DNA of 64,000 bases from Sthenelais limicola (GCA_942159475.1 OW804096.1:109528194-109592193); one strand, 5' to 3'. Shown: positions 38,159 through 51,291, counted from the first letter of the stretch. The notes: generated by a model from the letters alone, not told the origin. Numbers and translations: made by a program.

Positions 38159-40050
38159 TGCTGAAATAAAAGTTCCAATGATATAAGCATCTATTGAGTG
38201 AATAGATGCTTAGGCTATAAGTAGGTTTAATCACTATATTATTCCCTATACCACTTCATAGCGTGGGCTAATATACCTGACATTCCAATGCTGATTAGAG
38301 ATAAGAAATTTATTCAAGGCCAAATAAGAAACGTACAGATAAAAAATCCTTAACATATACTATAGTTTAGAACAGGAAAAGTTAAAAGAGACGGGGAGGG
38401 AAAGGCCTGTTGTTTTGGTAATTAACCGCGCCACCCTCGGTTATATCAGAGGTTAGTTTTTTCTTCTATAACTATAGTCTCTATCAAACGTATAAATAAA
38501 CAAAGTTTTTTAGGGTATCCCGATAGGGTAAAACTGAGATTCAATGATTTCAGATTAATATATGCCTATGTTGATGGTGCTACAGAAGTTACAGTTTTGA
38601 GTGGTCTCTGGTGGGAGGATATTAAGTCATAAATCATATAAGCACTCCATAGCTCAACGCCATATCTCTTCCGAGATGAGCAAATTTCACCTTTGGACCA
38701 GATTCCTTATCAGAAGGCTCTGCACGCATAGCATAGCATTGTAATTACATGTGAATTATTGTTTGTCCCGTTTTCTTCATCACCATCCTCTATTCGTAAG
38801 TAGGTCGCTGAATAAACAGCGCACATTCCACATTCCACTCACAGAAAAAAGGCAAATCCTTGTGGAATTCTTCATCACCACTGGCGAGGAAACCAGCGTG
38901 TTAATCATCGGTGAATGCATGCCATTGGTGTGCGATATAAAAATAGGATAATGAAGTTGAATACAAAACAATTTCCGGTTGCGCAGCCATGGATGCAGGG
39001 ACACATCGTGCGTCCATACCTGGGCTGGGGCTGCAATAATCAACAGCACCTATCAACCTTATCTCAAGTTATCAACAATACGGCAGGGACAGTATGGCAC
39101 CATGTGTATCAGGTGTCTAAAAGGCACATAGACGACAGACCTGATCATGTACAAACCTATAAAATACATTGGTACGTTTTCGTGAATCCCATATATTACA
39201 AGTGCATTATGGAGGAGAGGTTATGTTGGAATTCAACGTAGAGCATGATCATTAATGATTTAATATAACCAATAGTAGAAAATCAGAAGCAGCTATTCAA
39301 TGGGTTGTATATTATGGCTGATTGCTGCAACACAATACATAATATAACGCTAACATGATAGCAGATACACTTAACTCCAAACTGTAATATATATGAATCA
39401 AATACCGGCCTAGAAACAACAAATGAGTGTGGAAACACGTATACATACGGAATGTCAAATCAAAATCCAGGGTTTCCTAAAGTAATACACATAGGACCTC
39501 CTGTAGTTAAGCTAGCTCCATAAACATAGTACCACATACTCCTAGTGTGTAACTTCCCTAGAAATGAATCGGCCAGGTGAGCAAATATTACCTATGCACC
39601 CTTAAACACACCTGGTGGTAGTCGGTGGCACGAAGCACTTAGCTGGCCCAGATTTGAGGGTCGCTTAAATACTGACCCCTCACATGCTTACATACCTATT
39701 TCACTAGGGTTTAATCATAAAGTGAACGCGCGCATGAAGCCTAACAGAGAAAATCATATAACCAGGTCATCAACAAGCCAGCTTTCGAGTCATTACATTA
39801 CAGGCAAATGCAAAACATTTGCTTACAAATGTAACTGGTCTTTGAGGAGAAAAAGAGATAGACATTTTACTTATCTTATGCTACTGATACAAGATAAAAC
39901 AACGTTTGAAAAGATCCATGATGGATATAACTCATTAAATGTTATTGGCCTCAATGAAATGAAAATAAAGAATTTCCTTTGGAGTGATCATGTATCGACT
40001 TAGGATAAAAGATATTAATAGTACCACGAAGGCAGTACACAGCCTTTAAT

Positions 40051-40109
40051 ACTATCAGACAGAAAACTCAGCTGTGGGTGTAACACTATCAGACAGAAAA
40101 CTCAGCTGT
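40051..40109 (+). repeat. 34-bp-period direct repeat, two copies
   Basis: actatcagacagaaaactca followed by gctgt occurs at 40051 and again, identically, at 40085. Confidence 0.85.
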
Positions 40110-40824
40110 ATCACCTATAGTGTTAATTGCCTCCGACTTAAAATATATACTTTTTCTAATTCTGAGCGGAGATAAACTTAAGTGAATCAAATTTATATTT
40201 AAAAAAAGGCTGTTACCACCGAAAGTATCGGTACATCAATATTCTTGCAGACTCACTTCATTTTCAAATAAGACATTTCCAGGAACTATGGCGTCAAATC
40301 AATTTACTACTCAGCACTAGAAGGATTATAGTGTAAAATGTGTATTGTGAGGCATGTCAAACCACCTCCCATAACGTAACGCTTGGCATCGCGAGAACCT
40401 CTGAGACTCTTCATCCATCATTGCAAGGTGGGGCAGGTATTTACTTAAAACTACATCCGGGTCGATAACGTCATGACCTACAGACCGTCATTTCCGCTTC
40501 CGGGACAACCCTATTAAAACAATACGATGTAATGGATTCTTAAATGGTGTATTCAAAAAGTGGTCAAATTGTGGGTCAAGTACTGGACCCAAAAAGACAC
40601 TAATAGTAATAACAAAATTGATTATTTCTTGCTGAAGCGTTTATTTTCCTTTAGCTTTTATAATACAGATACTTTAGATAAATGACGTCAAATAACATTA
40701 GGCTAGCATATATTTATTAAATGTTTATCTATATTCTTATATAACGCATTAACCACTTTCTGTTTATACGCTCAGACTCAGCCATTATAATGCTTGATAT
40801 GAAATTTCTTTCCACGAATCAACG

Positions 40825-40965
40825 GCGGGGAATGGAGAAGAAGAGGGAGGGGGCAGGAGGTGTGAGGGAGAAGGAGAGGGGTGGTGAAAGGAGAGACCAT
40901 AGATTCTTTAATCTATGGAGAGACATTTAAGGGAGAGGGGGTAGATGGGTAGGGGGCGAATATAG
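40825..40965. repeat. purine-rich tract with a small perfect hairpin
   Basis: About 140 bp of almost pure G and A on the plus strand, interrupted by ccatagattctttaatctatgg, a 9-bp perfect stem with a 4-base loop. Mirror-like purine tracts can form triplex DNA. Confidence 0.6.
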
Positions 40966-41304
40966 GGAGAGTAAAATAGGAGAGCAGTGGGGATAGAGGT
41001 TCTAGGCGAATAGTCACAAAGGCAGACAGCTGGAAGACCGTCGACTCGACGGAGGTGAATGTACATTTCTGCTATAACAAACTTTTTAAGAATGAAAAAA
41101 CAATTGATTATTACAACCAGCTTATTTTGATTAATAACTCGCTTAATATTAATCATATGGGCGTCAAATCTGACATACCGTACACCTAGACATACCCAAA
41201 GTGCGTCAAATGCTCAAGTTTGAGCCAATTCCACATGTCAAAACCAATTCCTTTTTCTAGCTATAAAACGCCTCCCCATATATTATATAGCGATAAAGAG
41301 ATAA

Positions 41305-41373
41305 GCCAGTAATCGAAAATCATGCATGCCAGGAATCGAAAATCGTCTCAGCTGCATGCCAGTAATCGAAAAT
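41305..41373 (+). repeat. three copies of ccagtaatcgaaaat
   Basis: The 15-mer (second copy ccaggaatcgaaaat) recurs at about 22- and 30-bp steps, with catgcatgc or gcatgc between. Confidence 0.8.
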
Positions 41374-43036
41374 TTAGGCCTATCGAATAAGATACATACA
41401 AGCACAATGCCGAATTAAGGCAGAGTACTTCCGCGGAAGAATTGAGTTCAATAGATAAAGTGAAAGTTGTCACTCACTGTCACTCACTCTGAGTAAGTAG
41501 CCAACTCGGTAAAGAAGTGTCAGTGGTAGTGGTCGCGGTAACCTCGCTGAGGTCCAGTCTAATTTTAGTTTGTGTAACGTCCACCACAGGGGCGCTGTGT
41601 CCTCGAGCGTAACACGTGATGCTATTTTTAGACAAGTAGATTTTTATTGTACATATATGCGATACAAATATTTGTATTGTACCTCAATTATTGCACCCCT
41701 CAAGAGTCCTGCTTGTATATGAGTAGGTGCATGTAGGCTGCTTTAGTCCATATGGCACGGACGTATGAAATGATTGCTAATTAGCTTCATTTGAAGTGAT
41801 TTTACTTTTCCTAATTATCAATTCATCGGGAGTATTTAATAATCTATAATCGTGTATCATCATAGAGTATAGATAAAATCATTGCATAGTCCCTACCACT
41901 GTTAACTCCCATTAACCTGGCATGCCCCAACTACACTGTTGGTCAGAATCTTTGTGTAATGGATAATTCCTATCCATCACACTATTCATTCGATTCGAGC
42001 TAATTGATTTTTGCTAATTTCCTATTGACAATCTATGAAAACATTCATTCAAATGGATATATACGTCGTTATGCAACAACTGTTGAATTTGCTTGTTGCC
42101 ATTTAAATGAAAAAAAACAACCGACGTCCATTCACTATTAATTTTAATGCACTGAGCAAAAAGGAATATTGAAATATAAACCTTTTGGCTTTTTTAACAT
42201 TCTAAATTACCATAATGTATTTAAATTTCAAACAATATAATCGAACTGATGTAGCTAATATGAATATTTATTGCACCTCCCATAAAGCATTAGGGAATAA
42301 TGATTAGTATTTAAAAATTCTCAGTTGAATGTATTCTAATACAAACGACGGAAAAACGTGAGATATGATCATAGAATAATTATTGCATTCGGCGCGGATG
42401 ATCATTATTAATTTGAATTGTTCTAGCAGAATGTAATAATTAAATGGACATAAATACAAAATAGACATGAGGCGCGACTTGAACCACCTCCCTTCTTGCT
42501 ACTTTACTTTTTTTGAATTCAGGTTCAGTTCTAACCTAATCAATAGGCCAATGAACCATGTAGGATGACCTCGCCACCCCTCTCAACCTACGGAACAGCA
42601 CAACAAGAAGCTTGATATATAGATCTAACCAACGTGAGTATATATATTCTGTTGATCTAACCATAGGCTCGTATCACTAACAGAGGATATAGTAACTGTA
42701 TACCGCATCCAGTAAAGTATCTGCTGCAAGATATGTATGGCTTTCTATGGTCAGGTTAGAAGGGTAAGTTTGTGGTGGAAGTAAATAAAAGAAAAATGCT
42801 GGGAAAAAATGGTAGGGCCCGGGTTGGATACAGGATATCTAGCCTCCCTCCCACCCTGTCATTCACGAAGATATAGCGCTATGCATATATGGCCATTTTC
42901 ACTTGGGCAAGTTTTGCCTTGGTTTGAGGCATGAGCAGTCTGCAGGGTCTTATGGCGTCCAAGACACCAACAACCCACAGACAATTAGATTCTGTACATC
43001 GTTAGCTTTTTAATGCAATAATCTCGGATTTTCTAC

Positions 43037-43208
43037 CTTGAAGATGAGATCCCCAGTCGTATGGATTGTTTTGAGCCAGCTGTTGAGTGTTGTCAACAAG
43101 CATGACTGACACTGAGGCAGTGAGCGCGGGTGGCGAGGCAAGCATGTGGATGGGAGGCAGACGGGCCATGTGAGAGTAGCTGGTGGCATTGTTCATGTAC
43201 CCAGGCAT
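43037..43208 (-). CDS. coding exon of an unrecognised gene, phase-1 donor
   Basis: The minus strand reads 57 codons from an ATG at 43208 to donor TTCAAG|gtagaa, leaving in phase 1. Codon use is clearly coding-like (many C-ending codons) in an AT-rich neighbourhood. The peptide begins MPGYMNNATSYSHMARLPPI, has a small-residue middle (ASPPALTASVSVMLVDN) and ends NNPYDWGSHLQ. The start codon context is poor and an in-frame TAA lies ten codons upstream, so this is either a first exon or an exon whose acceptor I cannot place. It is Met-, Pro- and Ser-rich and possibly unstructured. It could splice to the phase-1 exon at 24426, but that is speculation. Confidence 0.5.
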
Positions 43209-43585
43209 CAACGATGTAATTGTTGTACATTTTTAGCATTTTGGGGCTACAGACACGTACCAACTGTTTTAAGCTGGGTGAGTTGTCAAACTCTATGATT
43301 GAAGTGGAAATACCATAAAAAATGCAGGGCTTTACAGGAGTAAATGTGCGAAAAAGACCGAGAAAGGTAGCAAGGCATAGTGTATGGCGAGGAACCATAT
43401 TTATGTGGTATCGTTCAGAAACCCCTATAAAGCTGACGTTTTTTGCAAACAAAAACCCAGATGGATGCCAAGGGTTGTTGTCCAGAGGGTATGATGGCAC
43501 CAGGTGGGCGCTGGGGGCACAACGTCATTTTCGGGCATTTTACGTCAATAAATATAAATTGTTTTTGTTGATTAACACTATCAAG

Positions 43586-43800
43586 ACCCTACCTGCTTCC
43601 CTCCCTCCTATGGCATCTCCTGACGCATCCTACGCATCCAAATCGTTTCGTTTTTTAGCTTTAATCATGTGGACCCCATTGCCGATCATGCACATGATAC
43701 GGCGATGTGGACTCCCTGTTTATAGCTGTTTGGGTGGCGCTGCTGGTGGCGCTACCTGGTGGGAGGGTCAGAAAACCATTCCTCTCAGTTTACCACATTG
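43586..43800 (-). repeat. diverged inverted copy of the 59-kb duplicated unit
   Basis: The complement of this stretch aligns with the units at 58957-59305 and 59587-59938. Shared blocks include the gtagcgccaccag repeats, a nearby gaatggttt (aatggttt in the units) and ccctccctcct. It has no intact frame matching the 58891 exon. Part of it overlaps a 163-codon plus-strand ORF (43322-43813) that I do not accept as a gene. Confidence 0.5.
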
Positions 43801-44127
43801 CCACAAGGTGTAACAAGCGTGAGAGACAGATCGAGCATGGAGCAATGGCATCGGAACACCGATCTATAGAGCCCTAGAGGCGTCAACGCGAGAGGTCTGT
43901 TATGCAGTAAGAGCTCAAAAATCTTGGTCCAATCTCTCCCTAAGGCTCTAACTTAGGCACTCATGTAACTTTTGGGTCTTAGACAATGAGAAATAGAGCA
44001 GGGGCGGATCCAGGGGGCGGCCTGGGGGGCACGTGCCCCCCCTAGACCCCACCTCATAAAAAATAATTTGAGGCAAAACTTTGATAGTTCCAATGCAAAA
44101 CAATGCAGAACAAATCAAAAGACCACA

Positions 44128-44368
44128 TATTGGTGAAATTGCCAGAAAATGTACAATTTGCCTTCACCAATCCTCTCAAATAATCCAAATTTAAGACAAA
44201 AGTGAGGTTCAAAATTCAGTTCAACAAGATCAAACAGATAGTTTGAATCAAGGCGATATCAAATGTACTCGGATATACCTAGTATTGGCCATTTTTCACC
44301 TTAATTTAGCAGAATTTAATAAATGTGTAGATCTCACTATTGTACATTTTCAGAAGATCTGACCCATA
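44128..44368. mobile_element. palindromic MITE nested in the 1.86-kb element
   Basis: A 241-bp diverged copy of the element at 54651-54891, the same length to the base. The inner block gaaaatgtacaatt and the outer right end tctgacccata are kept, while the outer left end matches at 19 of 24 positions. No target duplication remains, which fits an older insertion. Confidence 0.75.
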
Positions 44369-45073
44369 TATACAAAGACCCAATACTTTGCAACAGTATC
44401 CCCATGAATTAAAATTATTATGTTAAATGGGGTTTCCGATTGTGTTCCTGACAGAATGTATGCTAGCTAAATTGCTTTGAAGCCTGAGTCACCTCTCCAA
44501 ATCATGTTATCCAAATTAATACATTTGGACTAAGATGCAGTGTGTCCAGTACTAGGTGTACTCTAATATTAAATAAGCATTCTAATGCTCATATCACTGG
44601 ATATATCAGAGCAAAGTGAAAAGAATTACTGCAATTTTTAATGGACTATCAATGATTATTTTTTTAATTTCACAATTTCCATAGTCTAATTAAACATATT
44701 GCACTGTTTACATGTCAATAAACCATATAATATTTTATTTCAATAGTCTTTCCTAATCTTGAATTCATCAATGCATTGGAGCAATTATTCCTACACTACA
44801 CAAAATATCTCCAGCGTTTAAATTGCATGCCAGATTAGAAAATCAAATACAATTTTTCCCTGCAAATTCTCAGAATAATAGTGTTGAAGTGAATTGTATG
44901 TTATATCCTTTTGGGGGAATATTTAAGATTAGAGCAAAAAATTATAATTCTCATAATTGCAGTATGAAGTAATGGTTCATCACTATTATCAATTAACTTT
45001 TCCTTCTACTAATTTTGTACAAAATATAAAATTCATGCAACTTCACCTGATGTACATTATACTATGCCAATTT

Positions 45074-45113
45074 TTTTTTAAATCCAGGGCTGTTTTTTTA
45101 AATCCAGGGCTGT
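45074..45113 (+). repeat. tandem duplication of tttttttaaatccagggctg
   Basis: Two adjacent near-identical 20-bp units inside the 1.86-kb element. Confidence 0.85.
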
Positions 45114-46070
45114 TCCCTCTTTTTATTCTTTGAAAACCTCTACTATTGTATTTAAGAATCATTGAACCCTGCTTATATCTTTAAGGTAACTGTGAAAATA
45201 GTTTGATATTATATATACCTTCTGAACCTTAAAGGATTGTCCTGATGGGCCTGAAAACCAGCAGAATGCATTAAAACAGTACTCAATGTACTAAAAAATT
45301 CCTGGGGGATCATGTCCCTGCAGGCCCCTAGATGGTAGCTACACTCTCATTTGTTTCTGAGGAGAACCCTGAAATAGAGATTCATATTTCTCCTACTCAA
45401 TTAATGACAGTTCAAGGCAGGGTTTTGAAGGGCCTTAAAAATAAGTAATTTTCAAAGTGCATCAGTAGTTTTAGATCTGAAGCTCAGAGCCCTTAGAATG
45501 TGCTCAACTCGCACTCATTTTCTAAAAATATTTCCTGGGTGACCATGCCCACATATATGGTGGCTATGACACTGTTGGGTCATTATCTTAAACCAGCTTT
45601 TTAGTTTTTCTTATAAACAGTAACATTCATCTCATCTCAGCAACTTAAAATGTGTAACCTTTAATTTTAACAAGCAAAATTTTGCCAGAATTATTCATTT
45701 AAAATCAAGAGGGCTTATGTATTTTAAAGACATTTTTGGGTATGCTAACAACTTTATATGTAACAATTGAGCTAATTAGCCCCCTCCCACCACACATAAA
45801 TGACCTGAATGAGGACTGCCTGTGCCCCCCCTAGAGTCCACCTCCTGGATCCGCCCCTGTAGAGGGGGTTTCCCGATCATGGAGGAAGTTGTCCAGTACA
45901 ATTTGTATCTCCGAAGGAGGAATGGCGATTGTTCTGGCTTGGGTTTTATGCGGTGCATATTTAATAATTATGCCGGAGACCCCTAAGGGACTTTGGTCCA
46001 GTTTTGTCCCTAAATTACCCTTGTAACGGACAATCCTACCAGCGGATAGAATCTGTGGTCGACCCCTAAA

Positions 46071-46193
46071 GGACTTGGAAGGTTGTGGTTTGGAGGGAAT
46101 AGCCTTATGGACATGGGATAGAGAACTCGCTATTGCTCGTCCTCTATCCCATGCCATAAGACTCTTCGCTCCAAACCACAACCTTCTAAGTCC
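46071..46193. repeat. long near-perfect hairpin, about 54-bp arms
   Basis: The left arm (ggacttggaaggttgtggtt onward) and right arm (ending aaccacaaccttctaagtcc) pair over about 54 positions with roughly six mismatches or gaps. The loop of about 14 bases contains ctcgctattgctcg. If transcribed it would form a long stable double-stranded RNA, longer than a typical animal pre-miRNA and closer to a hairpin-RNA or recent inverted duplication. A 128-codon minus-strand ORF crosses it and the end of the neighbouring transposon and is not accepted. Confidence 0.75.
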
Positions 46194-47133
46194 ATAGTGG
46201 AGCTGCAGCAGTGGCATTGCCTATGGGTACTATGGTGCAGGAATGGCTCAACATTCAAACGTTCTGTGAATCTTTCTGGTGGCTAAACTGGAGTCTAGCG
46301 TTGTTTGTGTACAGTAATGATGCATCGATTCCTGATGAAATTGAGGGGAAAATGTCTTAAGATGCTATTACGTGGATATCATTGACGATTTATATACAGT
46401 GATGTTGAAAAATCGGCAATAAAATGGCGTTTTTCTCCTTACTGCGTTTACCGATGTATCGGGTACAACATTCTTGGTGCTGAGTAGGTAAGCCTCTCGT
46501 CTTTTCACGGAAAAAGCAGTAGTTGCGCCTCGTCTAGATTAAAATGAATTACTCAGGAGATTGCATATAATTAAACCTAAATGTACGCTGTGTATGGCAT
46601 GTATTTGGCGCATCTTCAAGGTTTCAATCGATTTGGGAACCAAAATTTACACATAATTCCATCAAGATTTTTCAAGTGGCATAGATCTGCGCATATATGC
46701 TTGTATAGTGTTACGGCAATACCGAATAAAAAGGTCAAACCTTAAAGTACTATTACTCAAAGGTCAAACCTTGACAATGGATTTGATATGGCAGCCACGG
46801 CAATGAATTTACTTAACCACAGGTATGAAAGTTAGTATGTATGCGTTGTGGTATCACTAACCACAGGAATGCCCACAGGAATTTACAAAATACCATCTGC
46901 ATCAGCACTGCGCCCGACCCCGTACCGGAGAAGGTTATTTGAGGGCATACAGCTCATTAACACAAAACTGGCCCTATTTACATTTTGATAATGCTGAATT
47001 GATCACATTGAATAAAATAAAATGGAAATCAATAGGGAAAAACTCTGGATGGTCAGCTTTTTTATGGGCCAGAGCGGTCGTAATCATGTTTCTCAGAAGG
47101 CAAGATAAAAAAACAAGTCATCATGCATGTTAC

Positions 47134-47257
47134 CTTTGAAATCAGACATCATAGGATGCTTTGTTTGTGTACTGGAATCCAACCCACTGATTTCTATTTT
47201 CGGCTTGGAGTAAGGCGTAAAGGCGCCAACGTGGAAGCTAGAATGCCAGTCGTGCGA
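47134..47257 (-). CDS. internal coding exon of an unrecognised gene, phase 0 to 1
   Basis: A minus-strand exon with a strong acceptor (catggttcttatcccgcag) and good donor (TTTCAAAG|gtaaca). It is open over 41 codons with coding-like codon use. It begins SHDWHSSFHVGAFTPYSKPK and continues IEISGLDSSTQTKHPMMSDF. The alternation of short hydrophobic and polar residues suggests a beta-sheet extracellular domain. I cannot name the family. The phase-1 exit fits the entry of the terminal exon at 24426, and the acid/Thr-rich style is similar, so they may belong together; the 23-kb gap makes that a guess. Confidence 0.6.
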
Positions 47258-50200
47258 CTGCGGGATAAGAACCATGTAAAGCGAAATGTAGAAATACGAA
47301 ATATTCACATATAAAAAAGAACTCCACAGTTATTCTGTAAATATTGTCCCTCGTGGACGACACTTTTATAATAGATTATCTCTAAAATGTACTGGTGTAT
47401 TCAGAAACCTATAACATTGCCTTTAGACCAACGAGAACAGAACATACTATGTTCTCTCATTGATTAGGCTATGGCTATGCTCATGGAACTTCAAAGACTG
47501 TTTGGAAAAAGAGGGAGAGGCATGGATACGCAGTGTGTGTGTATTCATGTATTCATACGTACACTCCTAGCACAGATGTTCTATTTACATGGCATCTCAC
47601 TATACTAGGGGCTTGACTACAAGTACAAATACCCACCCCCACCTTCTCCCATTCCAGATAACATTGTTCCTGTTTCCATTTTCAGCAAAATAAAAGACTG
47701 TGTAGACAATTGAGGGACGGTAGGGGGCATTGCAACATACACATTTGACACTTTTGATACAAGTTGACACTTTTGATACAAGCTACTCCGTGGGAGTAGT
47801 ATAAATTGGTGTACCAGCCACCAAAATGAATAATGTAGCGAATAGCTTTCTGTCCATGTTATGCAATAATGCGAAGCCCCGCCAATGCTTTCGATATGAA
47901 GGCGTAGGAGGGATCTGCTATTTCCTCACGTTTTCCCCGCGTTTTCCCTGATAGAGCTCTGAGTGCTCTGAGCTCTGAGCGTAGTTATCCACCGGTTTCA
48001 CGGGCTTTTATGCCATCACCCACCTCCGAATCTCCAAGTACCCTTTTACTGTCAACATCCATTCTTTAAAGAAATTTGGGTGTCAGATGGGCATGAATGA
48101 AAGTATGTTCGGTAAAACTCGGGTCAGTCATAGGCTACAGGCTAGACAGGGCCATATTTGCAAGCTGTGTCTGGCTCCTCTCCACGTCGGATTGACTTCC
48201 TGGTGCCCTTCGGTCCATACACCTGTTTCGACCTACCTATTCGGACAGGTGCATAGAAAGTCTCGACCAGCGTCCTCTTCCTGAGAAAGGTAGTTTTAAC
48301 TCTCCTAGAGCCTTACTGGGTCAAAATCAAACAGACTCGAGGTCATGCTTTTCATCGCGCTTTGAATAATTGCCCTGAGGTTGAGGTGGTCCAGCGGTTA
48401 ACCGCATAAAAGGAACTGCCTGGAAGGGGTGTGAACGGGAGGAGTCAGATGTTCACGCCCATTTGCTTTCTAATCGTAGCTACTTTTAAAGGCCGGGCAC
48501 AGCATATATAAAGGGCCCATGGCTCTTCCCAGCAGTCCTCCCTATACATTCAAAGATAGAAGACCCCCTCCAATATCACCATCCCTTTCAGCATCAAGAG
48601 ATTATTACATGGAAACCCAGATATATATTAGTTGCCCTACTCAACGAAACTACTCGTTGACCAATACTATAGAGAGAACACGTGAAAATAATCTAAAGAC
48701 TGACGGAGCCGGAGAAGGGATTATATCACCGAACTCTAATGTAATTTTTAGTCACACACTTCGTGTAACTTATAATATTTGTCTAATTTTTAATATTGAA
48801 GGTGTAACTCTCAAAATCCCTCTAACTTACATAAATTAACATATCGATATTGAATGTTGTTTATTCTTCTAATTTGGCGTGCAACTTATAATATTTGTCT
48901 ATTTTTTCAATATTAAAGGTGTAACAGAGGTAGTAGGTTAGACAAATCTTAAAGTATACACGAACTTAAGGACTAACAACCACCACAAAGAAAATTGAAG
49001 TCAGTCGGGAGTTCCAAAGATCAGCAGACATTTTGCCGGTCACAGCTTCAAGATTCTTGCTCTGTTAGCACTGAGGGTCTGATAAATGAGTTGGGTTACT
49101 TTTCCAAAGGCTGTCTCGCCTGGTCAAATGGAGCAGTATTTATACTTATGCTCTTTCCCCTTATCTAAGCAGTATATACTTCCTCGGTAGTGCCTGGGTC
49201 TTTCCTGCTCGGATATCTAGCTATCGACAATCGCGCTGCGAATACTTACTCTCAAGCCACTGACTGGGGCCACTGGTAGCAAGGTATTAAAGCATAGCAG
49301 GTTACTCTACCATTATTATTCAGACTATAATTAGTGTATGATGGGTGGGCTTCAAAATAAACGGTTAACAAAGTAAATGTGTGATAGACTGAAGTTTCAG
49401 AATGTAAATTAAAGGAACACTAAAAGTTACAGAATGTTAATAAAAACAATATAAGTTGATTATTTGCTTCATAATGATTTAAGTTTAAGTGAACACCAGA
49501 CGCTACTTACAATAGTCGCTTTCTATACTTTCCCCCAATGAATATGGAGGTCAGAAGAATAACAACAGGTGTGCCCTTCTGTAATCACAACGAACCCTCC
49601 AAATACATACATTACACAGCCACAATGTAAACACTCTTTCCTCATTATTCCTTTATATGGGAGGACCCCTACTAAGCCTTTACTATGCCTAAGGCTTTAC
49701 AAAGGCCCATCATCTCTCCCTTGATCAACAAAGTGACGAGCTTTGAATGTTTAAAATAGGGCCTGTCAGCCCCACACCTCTTCTTCCTTTGCCAGGTGAT
49801 AAGTAGCCAAGGGAAAGAGCAGAGCAAGAGTCTACAAGTTGCACCGGAAGTCCTAGTGCACAAAGTGCATTTTCATCCTTAAGAATTGATTCTCGTGGCT
49901 TTGCTTCATATGAAGTTGACATTCAATTACAGATAAGTTCCTAACCGCGTCTTTAGTAGTTGAGGAATAACTGTGTCAATCGCAATGGGACGGTTTTAAA
50001 AATTATAGTTGATTATTACGATAAGTAGAATGACAACATACGTCCGTGTTGTTGAAGTAAATAGACTATATGAAAGACAATACTCTGATAGAGTCGCCAA
50101 AATACGTGAGAGACATTAAGACACAGCACTAATGAATTTATATAGCATTGCTCAATCGTGGGAACGACCTTATTTCGATGTACGTGTAATGTATACAGAA

Positions 50201-51291
50201 CCCCGTTTTCAAAGTCAAATATATACTTGTTTGCTAACACCTATAATAAGGGCTAAGTCATGTATCATGACAAATTGGGTATATTTAATTCTATAGGGGC
50301 CCCTTGTAATCATACATACGATCCTCCGTGAAGTGAAGGGTGAAACAAAATATATTGCGTTATGTACCGTTTACATTTTGAATGTTTGACATAATGGTGC
50401 AAGTAATTACCATATAAATTACTAGGCCCTTAGAATGCTGAATCAAATTAAATAAAATCGGACACGATTTTGTGTTGTATCGGCTGCTTACGAAGGGTGG
50501 CACAGAGTAACCAAACTAGCCAGGACAACATAGAAGGAATAACCATGACAAGCAACAGGTGGGGAAACCCCAGATGAGGTAAACTGGTCGAAAAGTAGAG
50601 TGAATGATTCAGCAACATCCCATGGGAGACTCGCGTGGTACTTGCACATGCTTCTTGACTATTATTACTGAGTGAAAGGGCTCGTGGCACTCCCATGACT
50701 TCATGTATGCTGAGAACATATATTCCCAATAATTATATGATGGACAAAATAATGTATACAACCAGGGCAAGGACAGGGTGAAAGAGTGTAACCCAATAGC
50801 ATTGATAAAAGTAATTCATGTACCGCAGTTATGCATGAAATACAGAATTCATTCAGTCAAGCAAACTAAGATTTAAATACAGAAAACGAAGACAACCATC
50901 CACATGCAATCACTGCCTTGGAAGTCTTGGGGTTATGACGACCTAAAGGCAGTAATTAAAAGGATTCATAACCTCCATTTCAGGACTGTTTGTACACTGT
51001 TTGTGTCTAATCCTCCCGCTTCGCATTAGGATTATACACCAAATGTATTATGGGGAGCAATCAAAAACTAATTAAAGTTGTATTCATTAAGTCAAATATC
51101 TAATGAAACATGCATACTGACGATTCTTACATACATATATCTTCGGGTAATTCTCTAAGCATATATTATATATAGGCCTATATTAATAATAATAGGCTAC
51201 TTGGCATATTTAGAAGCATGGGCCACGACTCCAGACAGAGCAGACAGCCACACGTGTACACATTGATTAATGTTACAAATGTAACACTCAC
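47258..51291. other. no firm gene apart from the exon at 49.8 kb
   Basis: At 48500 a TATATAAAG string precedes a 106-codon plus-strand ORF (48519-48839, starting MALPSSPPYTFKDRRPPP). The first third is coding-like, but the rest is AT-rich repeat: gtaacttataatatttgtct recurs at 48766 and, with one change, at 48881. A 93-codon minus-strand hydrophobic ORF at 50448-50729 lacks splice support. Confidence 0.35.
49796..49882 (+). CDS. candidate terminal exon, 28 codons
   Basis: An outstanding plus-strand acceptor (cacctcttcttcctttgccag) is followed by an open frame reading VISSQGKEQSKSLQVAPEVL and then VHKVHFHP to TAA. It enters in phase 0. The other two frames stop at once. The minus strand is open as well (65 codons starting MSTSYEAKPRES), so strand choice rests on the splice site. 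Confidence 0.35.
   Translation: MISSQGKEQSKSLQVAPEVLVHKVHFHP

Larger units (their letters stand above)
38159..43036. other. no firm gene; small repeats only
   Basis: ORFs at 38915-39241 and 39722-40003 (plus strand) have no splice support or motif. Low-complexity and short repeats are listed separately. Confidence 0.35.
43999..45859. mobile_element. 1.86-kb non-autonomous DNA transposon with CAGGGGCGGATCC ends
   Basis: The left end CAGGGGCGGATCCAGGGGG and right end CCTCCTGGATCCGCCCCTG are inverted repeats, with ggcacgtgccccccctaga next to the left end and gtgccccccctagag next to the right. The flanks show a direct TAGAG (43994-43998 and 45860-45864). The interior is AT-rich and encodes nothing, so this is a deletion derivative or MITE-like element. 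CAGGGGCG-type ends are frequent on hAT elements, which normally make 8-bp duplications; only 5 bp match here, so the superfamily is open. A palindromic element sits inside at 44128-44368, and a 19-bp duplication lies at 45074-45113. Confidence 0.8.

Noticed and set aside
43322..43813. 163-codon plus-strand ORF
   Set aside because: Its second half is the inverted, diverged copy of the 59-kb duplicated unit read on the other strand; the first half is unsupported.
45831..46217. 128-codon minus-strand ORF
   Set aside because: Runs across the end of the 1.86-kb transposon and both arms of the hairpin, so it is a by-product of repeats.
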